The position numbers and the translations under genes are program-made. This document shows positions 60,155 through 64,000 of a stretch of 64,000 nucleotides of DNA, piece by piece (the first letter of the stretch is position 1; each line of letters starts with the position of its first letter). The stretch comes from Candidatus Peregrinibacteria bacterium Gr01-1014_25 (lineage in GTDB: Bacteria > Patescibacteriota > Gracilibacteria > Peribacterales > Peribacteraceae). Location: positions 1 to 64,000 of the forward strand of contig VMFU01000004.1 of the NCBI GenBank assembly GCA_007376205.1, written 5' to 3'. Under the pieces are notes generated by a model that saw only the letters and a list, made by a program, of their open reading frames with translations, did not search any database and was not told the DNA's origin.

Positions 60155-61399
60155 ATGTCCGACACGTTCCGCTCCCTCTTCTCCGGCTCGCGCTCTTCGG
60201 GGGCTTCCCCGCAGGGTGACGATCCCGTCACTCCCCCTTCGTCTCTCTCATCCGCAGCACGCGAGGTCCGTCCGGACATGATTCCGGGTGCGACGATCCG
60301 CGTCCTGGGCACCGGCGGCGCGGGGTGCAATGCCGTGGCGCGCATGGTGACGACCAAGCTGCACGGCGTGGAGTTCATTTCCGTGAACACCGATGTCCAG
60401 GCGCTCTACCACAATCCCGCCCCCAAGAAAATCACGATCGGGCGCGGGACGACGCGCGGTCTCGGCGCGGGCGCAAACCCCCAGATGGGGGAACGCGCTG
60501 CGCAGGAGAGCCTGGAGGAGATCAAGGCCGCCATCGAGGGCACGGACATGCTCTTCATCACGGCGGGCATGGGCGGCGGCACCGGCGGGGGTTCGACACA
60601 CGTCATCGCCGAACTGGCCCGCAGCCTGGGCATCCTGACGGTCGGCGTCGTGACGCGGCCGTTCAGCTTCGAGGGGCTCAAGCGTCGCAAGCAGGCGGAC
60701 GAGGCTCTGGAGAAGCTCAAGGGCAAGGTCGACACGCTCATCACGATCCCGAACGACAAGATCCTCTCGCTCATCGACAAGACGACGCCGCTCACCGAGG
60801 CGTTCCAGGTCGTCGACGAAGTGCTCCATCACGCCATCGAGGGCATCTCGGGCCTCATCACGCAGCACGGTCTCGTCAACGTCGACTTCGCGGACGTGAA
60901 GTCGGTGATGCAGGACGCCGGCAGCGCACTCATGGGTATCGGCTACGGCACCGGCGACAGCCGCGCCGCCGAGGCCGCCCGCGCGGCGATCGACAGCCCG
61001 CTCCTGGAACTCTCCATCAACGGAGCGCAGGGTATCCTCTTCAACATCACGGGCGGCAATGACCTGTCGATGTTCGAAGTCGACGAGGCGGCGCGCATCA
61101 TCACGGAGACGGCAGCGCCCGAAGCGACGATCATCTTCGGCGCCGTCATCGACGAGAACTACACCGGCCAGGTGAAGTGCACCGTCGTCGCCACGGGTTT
61201 CGACGTCGAGGAGAAGAGCGCCCCCGCGCAGCAGATGACGCCCGCCCAGCGCTACCTTACCAAGGCCGCGCCGACAGCCCGCGACGCGAAGGAAGAGAAG
61301 GCCGCGCCGCAGGATGCGGGATTCCGCTCCTCCGCCGTGCAGCTCAACGAGGAAGAACTCGAAGTCCCGGCGTTCATGCGAAAGCCGATTTCGAAGTAG
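60155..61399 (+). CDS. ftsZ: Cell division protein FtsZ
   Basis: The tubulin-like GTPase of the Z-ring. VLGTGGAGCNAVARM, tubulin signature AGMGGGTGGGSTHVIAEL, and the C-terminal peptide VPAFMRKP that binds FtsA. The linker (residues about 365-400) is Ala/Lys/Glu-rich. ATG 60155 is chosen; an upstream frame is heptamer-derived. The stop TAG starts the next heptamer block. Confidence 0.97.
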   Translation: MSDTFRSLFSGSRSSGASPQGDDPVTPPSSLSSAAREVRPDMIPGATIRVLGTGGAGCNAVARMVTTKLHGVEFISVNTDVQALYHNPAPKKITIGRGTTRGLGAGANPQMGERAAQESLEEIKAAIEGTDMLFITAGMGGGTGGGSTHVIAELARSLGILTVGVVTRPFSFEGLKRRKQADEALEKLKGKVDTLITIPNDKILSLIDKTTPLTEAFQVVDEVLHHAIEGISGLITQHGLVNVDFADVKSVMQDAGSALMGIGYGTGDSRAAEAARAAIDSPLLELSINGAQGILFNITGGNDLSMFEVDEAARIITETAAPEATIIFGAVIDENYTGQVKCTVVATGFDVEEKSAPAQQMTPAQRYLTKAAPTARDAKEEKAAPQDAGFRSSAVQLNEEELEVPAFMRKPISK

Positions 61400-61432
61400 G
61401 GATTAGGGATTCGGACTTAGGGATTAGGGTTC
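61398..61432. repeat. Heptamer block left of the four-helix-bundle gene
   Basis: GGGATTA/GGGATTC/GGACTTA/GGGATTA/GGGTTCC units, overlapping the ftsZ stop and the 3' end of the next gene. The reverse complement occurs at 61851-61880. Confidence 0.85.
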
Positions 61433-61788
61433 CTTCTGTGCATAGTGGCGATGAGCGCGTTGAGAAGTTTATACATCTCGTCGCAGTCGGCCAGCACGAG
61501 GGATACGCGATCCGGCGAAGAGTATCCAACTCGCTTGCAATAGTGGAGAAACGTCATCACTTCGACGAGTTCTCCGCGAGCCTGCACGTATTTGTGTTTC
61601 TTATCGGCGGCGGTATACCGGCCGAAACCCTCGGCAATATTTGCGGCAACGGATACAGACGCCCGACGCATCTGTGAAACGAGCGCAAACCGCTCTTCCG
61701 CGGGGAAATGGCCCGTAAGTTCATGGAGTGCAGAAGCAATGTCCATTGCCTTGCCCCAAGCCTCAAACTTGGTAAAGCCTTCTATCAT
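61417..61788 (-). CDS. Four-helix-bundle (S23/IVP-like) protein
   Basis: A 123-aa all-helical protein; FTKFEAWGKAMDIASALHELTG, RRASVSVAANIAEGFGRYT and EVMTFLHYCKRVGY are hallmarks of the family encoded by 23S rRNA intervening sequences and by Avd of diversity-generating retroelements. No reverse transcriptase or template repeat is present, so a DGR role is not supported. It is bracketed by inverted heptamer blocks, like a cassette. Confidence 0.85.
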   Translation of the reverse strand: MIEGFTKFEAWGKAMDIASALHELTGHFPAEERFALVSQMRRASVSVAANIAEGFGRYTAADKKHKYVQARGELVEVMTFLHYCKRVGYSSPDRVSLVLADCDEMYKLLNALIATMHRRNPNP

Positions 61789-61850
61789 GCAAACGAAATA
61801 CCGCAGAAAATCCTTTGATGAAAGAGGGCTGGACTTTCGTCCACCCTCTG

Positions 61851-61880
61851 TCCGGATCCCTAATCCCGAATCCCTAACCA
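61851..61880. repeat. Heptamer block right of the four-helix-bundle gene
   Basis: CCGGATC/CCTAATC/CCGAATC/CCTAACC units, inverted relative to 61398-61432. Confidence 0.85.
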
Positions 61881-62302
61881 GTACTCCCAAACCCCCCTCG
61901 TGTCTGCGCGCCGTGGTCGTCGACTTCTTTCCACTGTGCCTGCTCAACGCGCACGAACAGCCCCTGCGCGATGCGTTCGCCACGATCGACAGTGACGGGC
62001 TCGTCGCCGATGTTCTGCACCTGCACCATGATCTCGTCCTCGGGGCCGTGGTAATCGCAGTCGATGACGCCGATCGCATGCGGGCAGACCAGGCTCTTCT
62101 TGCGGGGGAGCGAGGAGCGGGCGACGATCAGCAAGGCGTACCCCTCCGGGACCTTCACGATCACGTTGCCCGGCACCAGGCCGATCGCTCCGGGCGCGAT
62201 CGTCGTCGCCGCGCGCGTGACCAGGTCGAAGCCGACCGCCCCGTGCGAGTGGTATTGGGGGAGGGGAAGGCTCTGGTCAATGCGGCGAACGGCGACGTCC
62301 AT
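61874..62302 (-). CDS. dut: dUTP pyrophosphatase
   Basis: This hydrolyses dUTP to dUMP. All five dUTPase motifs are present: GAVGFDLVT, VARSSLP, GVIDCDYHGPEDEIMV (with an extra Pro-Glu-Asp), GERIAQGLF and RGGFGSTG. 142 aa, trimeric type. TAGAGT ends 8 nt before ATG 62302. Confidence 0.95.
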   Translation of the reverse strand: MDVAVRRIDQSLPLPQYHSHGAVGFDLVTRAATTIAPGAIGLVPGNVIVKVPEGYALLIVARSSLPRKKSLVCPHAIGVIDCDYHGPEDEIMVQVQNIGDEPVTVDRGERIAQGLFVRVEQAQWKEVDDHGAQTRGGFGSTG

Positions 62303-62344
62303 ACCTACCCACTCTAGTCGAGAAGCGCGCGATGGGCGAACAGG

Positions 62345-64000
62345 TTACGCAGCCAATACTTGCTGCTGGCCGGCGCCTGCGCCGCCACCTTGCCTGCGCC
62401 GCGGAGTTGCCGAAGTATCGTCCGTTTGCCAGTTCGGCTGTCGACGCATTTTTCCTCTGAACTCCTGAACGAGACCGGGGTATGCATTCTCGTTGTTTGC
62501 TCTTCGTGCCGCGTCAAGACGTTCGAATAACCTGGAATCGATTTGATTGAGGATGTTCCGTGCAAGGGTTTCGGCTGCATCTCGGCGCACGTACGTCGTA
62601 ACGATGGGCTCGATATCGAAGAATCCTTCTTCGATCAGCGTTTTGAGCATCGGTTTTCCCGCGTTAAATTGACGCAGCTCAATGAGATACATGGCAGATG
62701 TACGCTGATCGTTCAAGGCACTGATCGTCAGTGCCTTCGTGAGTTTTTGCCCCATTTCTCGCCGGAAATTCTCTGCTTCCGTGGTTTTGCCAAGGGTATC
62801 CAGCAGATTGTACTGCTTGAGAATGTTGCCGGCGAAATCGGGGACGCGGTCGATGTGTGTGAAGCCGCCTCGTCCATTGCCGGAGAAGATATCCTCAATG
62901 ACCTGTTTGCCGACGAGTTGATTGTCCGTGATCTGCGTCATGTAGTCCGTATCCTCTTTCGCGATGCCTGGTACCGCGGCATTGAGATCTTTAAAGTGAT
63001 TGCTGTTGCGGTATGGCAGGTACCGGTCACTGAAGATGGTGATTGCCGCGTTAGGCTTAAGCTGCAGCTTTATTCCTTTTTCCCGCGCTGATTTCTCGGT
63101 AAGGGGAATGCAAGCAAGCACGAGGGCGACTGCGTGATTCAGATCCTTCGCGTCGGGCTTTTTGGTGCAATTCTGGAGAATTTCTTGCTCGATCATGTGG
63201 ACTGTTTTGCCGATCACCGGTGCGAATTGAACATCAGCCCCGCTGCGGAGCCATCCTTCCATGCCTGGACGGTCGTCCTGGAGCGCTCCAAGCGTGCTCG
63301 CGCTTCGATAGGCGGCCAATTTGCCGAGTTTGTCGATGAACACGACGTTTGCAAATTTGCGGACGCGGGGATTCGTACGGAGGTGGTGGAGAACTGTCGT
63401 GGTGATCCACGGCGATACTTCACCACGTAGTCCACGATCGATGGCGCGTGTGGCGATGCCGACGGCGGCCCACAAGTTGATATCGTTCAACTCGCGGTCG
63501 ATTTCTTCGATGAAGAACGGTGTGTTCTCGATGCCTTGCACACGCTTCGTGCCTTTCTCGATTTCCTCATTGACGCCCGTCATGTTCTTGCCGCGCAGTT
63601 GCGTATAGAAGTTGTTGATGTGCGCTGGACTCCAATCCTGGGGGCAAATGTCCGCAAACGATCTGCCGAAGATGGTTTTGGCCCCGCCCTCCTTTGCCAC
63701 ACAATCATCGATGTCGTAGAGCCATCCGCGTTCCGCGGCGTACTGGAGGACACCGACAGCTTTGTCGCGCTCACCCAGGTTGATGAGGTCGTCGAGGATG
63801 CCGCCGCCGTCGAAGATCTGCTTCCACGTGAGGTTTTCGTGGGACAAATGCTCCTGAAATTCCTTGGCGACTTTGCCGTGTTTGCTTTCCAGGTCGCTCT
63901 CCAGCGTCACCTCGACCCCGTCGCCGTACGGCGCCCACTTCAGCGCGCCGGCGATGCTCTTGGCAAGCACTGCAGACTTGAGTTGAGACTTCTCGGTGAT
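62345..64000 (-). CDS. Large hypothetical protein, cut by the window edge
   Basis: At least 551 aa of soluble, mostly helical protein; the 5' end runs past 64000, so the GTG at 63970 need not be the start. It has no signal peptide in view and no motif I recognise. The C-terminal 30 residues are Arg/Gln/Gly-rich (RRRQGGGAGAGQQQ). It ends 43 nt before the start of dut on the same strand. Composition is AT-richer than ftsZ. Confidence 0.7.
   Translation of the reverse strand: MTEKSQLKSAVLAKSIAGALKWAPYGDGVEVTLESDLESKHGKVAKEFQEHLSHENLTWKQIFDGGGILDDLINLGERDKAVGVLQYAAERGWLYDIDDCVAKEGGAKTIFGRSFADICPQDWSPAHINNFYTQLRGKNMTGVNEEIEKGTKRVQGIENTPFFIEEIDRELNDINLWAAVGIATRAIDRGLRGEVSPWITTTVLHHLRTNPRVRKFANVVFIDKLGKLAAYRSASTLGALQDDRPGMEGWLRSGADVQFAPVIGKTVHMIEQEILQNCTKKPDAKDLNHAVALVLACIPLTEKSAREKGIKLQLKPNAAITIFSDRYLPYRNSNHFKDLNAAVPGIAKEDTDYMTQITDNQLVGKQVIEDIFSGNGRGGFTHIDRVPDFAGNILKQYNLLDTLGKTTEAENFRREMGQKLTKALTISALNDQRTSAMYLIELRQFNAGKPMLKTLIEEGFFDIEPIVTTYVRRDAAETLARNILNQIDSRLFERLDAARRANNENAYPGLVQEFRGKMRRQPNWQTDDTSATPRRRQGGGAGAGQQQVLAA

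Noticed and set aside
61417-61788. Diversity-generating retroelement (Avd-like gene)
   Set aside because: No reverse transcriptase, template repeat or variable repeat pair is visible nearby.
1-64000. CRISPR array or cas genes
   Set aside because: No regularly spaced 25-40 bp direct repeats with unique spacers and no cas motifs were seen; the tandem repeats are 7, 9 or 37 bp without spacers.
1-64000. UGA recoded as glycine, as in Gracilibacteria/SR1
   Set aside because: Many genes here end at TGA at the expected family length, and both tRNA-Gly have normal anticodons (GCC, CCC).

Overview
The window is GC-rich, gene-dense, standard-code bacterial chromosome (TGA is used as a normal stop). 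The gene set suggests a Patescibacteria/CPR bacterium, possibly of the Peribacteria/Gracilibacteria side; this is inference, as no rRNA is present. Supporting signs are single-domain versions of usually fused enzymes (a lone PolA-type 5'-3' exonuclease, a lone riboflavin kinase, a lone GlgA C-terminal domain), small VirB2/TrbC-like pilins with a VirB4 ATPase, peptidoglycan and FtsA/FtsZ division genes, many lipoproteins and secreted proteins of unknown function, and no central metabolic operon.

Layout. 0.2-4.8 kb: ruvB, a GT4 glycosyltransferase, DUF378, GNAT and ATP-grasp enzymes. 4.8-8.1 kb: tRNA-Lys, a structured non-coding stretch, tatD, tRNA-Arg, a DUF4015 glycoside-hydrolase-like protein and two tRNA-Gly. 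8.1-17.9 kb: three VirB2-like pilins, metG with a truncated copy of its own 5' end upstream, a Pur-alpha-like protein, an SLH/thrombospondin-type-3 surface protein, fmt, an nrnA-like DHH enzyme, a VirB4-like ATPase and a lipoprotein. 18.1-26.3 kb: argS, an SH3b/polysaccharide-deacetylase lipoprotein, and a reverse-strand envelope operon (murF, DegT aminotransferase, FemAB transferase). 26.3-36.3 kb: Ser/Thr kinase, hydrolase, GNAT, tRNA-Met, a membrane glycosyltransferase, a TIGR02996/LRR-like protein, DoxX and a copper-protein pair with a CuA motif. 36.4-43.2 kb: grpE, murD next to murL (L-Glu epimerase route to D-Glu), tRNA-Leu, lipoprotein, phosphoribosyltransferase and a second kinase. 43.3-51.5 kb: trxB, L33-like, Nudix, recF, ruvC, DoxX, tRNA-Ile, secreted proteins, prs, PRC-barrel and a pilin. 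51.6-64 kb: tsaD, lgt, rnhB, murE, riboflavin kinase, exonuclease, ftsA-ftsZ, a four-helix-bundle gene, dut and a large unknown gene that runs off the end.

Three genome-wide habits stand out. (1) About 20 genes have a TAnnnT hexamer (TATACT, TACACT, TAGAAT) ending 6-10 nt before the start codon, and five tRNA genes have the same element 8-10 nt before their mature 5' end. This predicts widespread leaderless mRNAs and almost leaderless tRNAs. (2) Runs of degenerate heptamer repeats (and a second, nonamer family) are scattered through intergenic DNA and in frame inside genes, especially murD, murE, murF, murL, femAB and the DegT gene. (3) Truncated copies of the 5' ends of metG, tRNA-Met and tRNA-Ile lie just upstream of the intact genes. 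Convergent genes often overlap tail to tail, and two genes (a GNAT and rnhB) appear to need ATT start codons.
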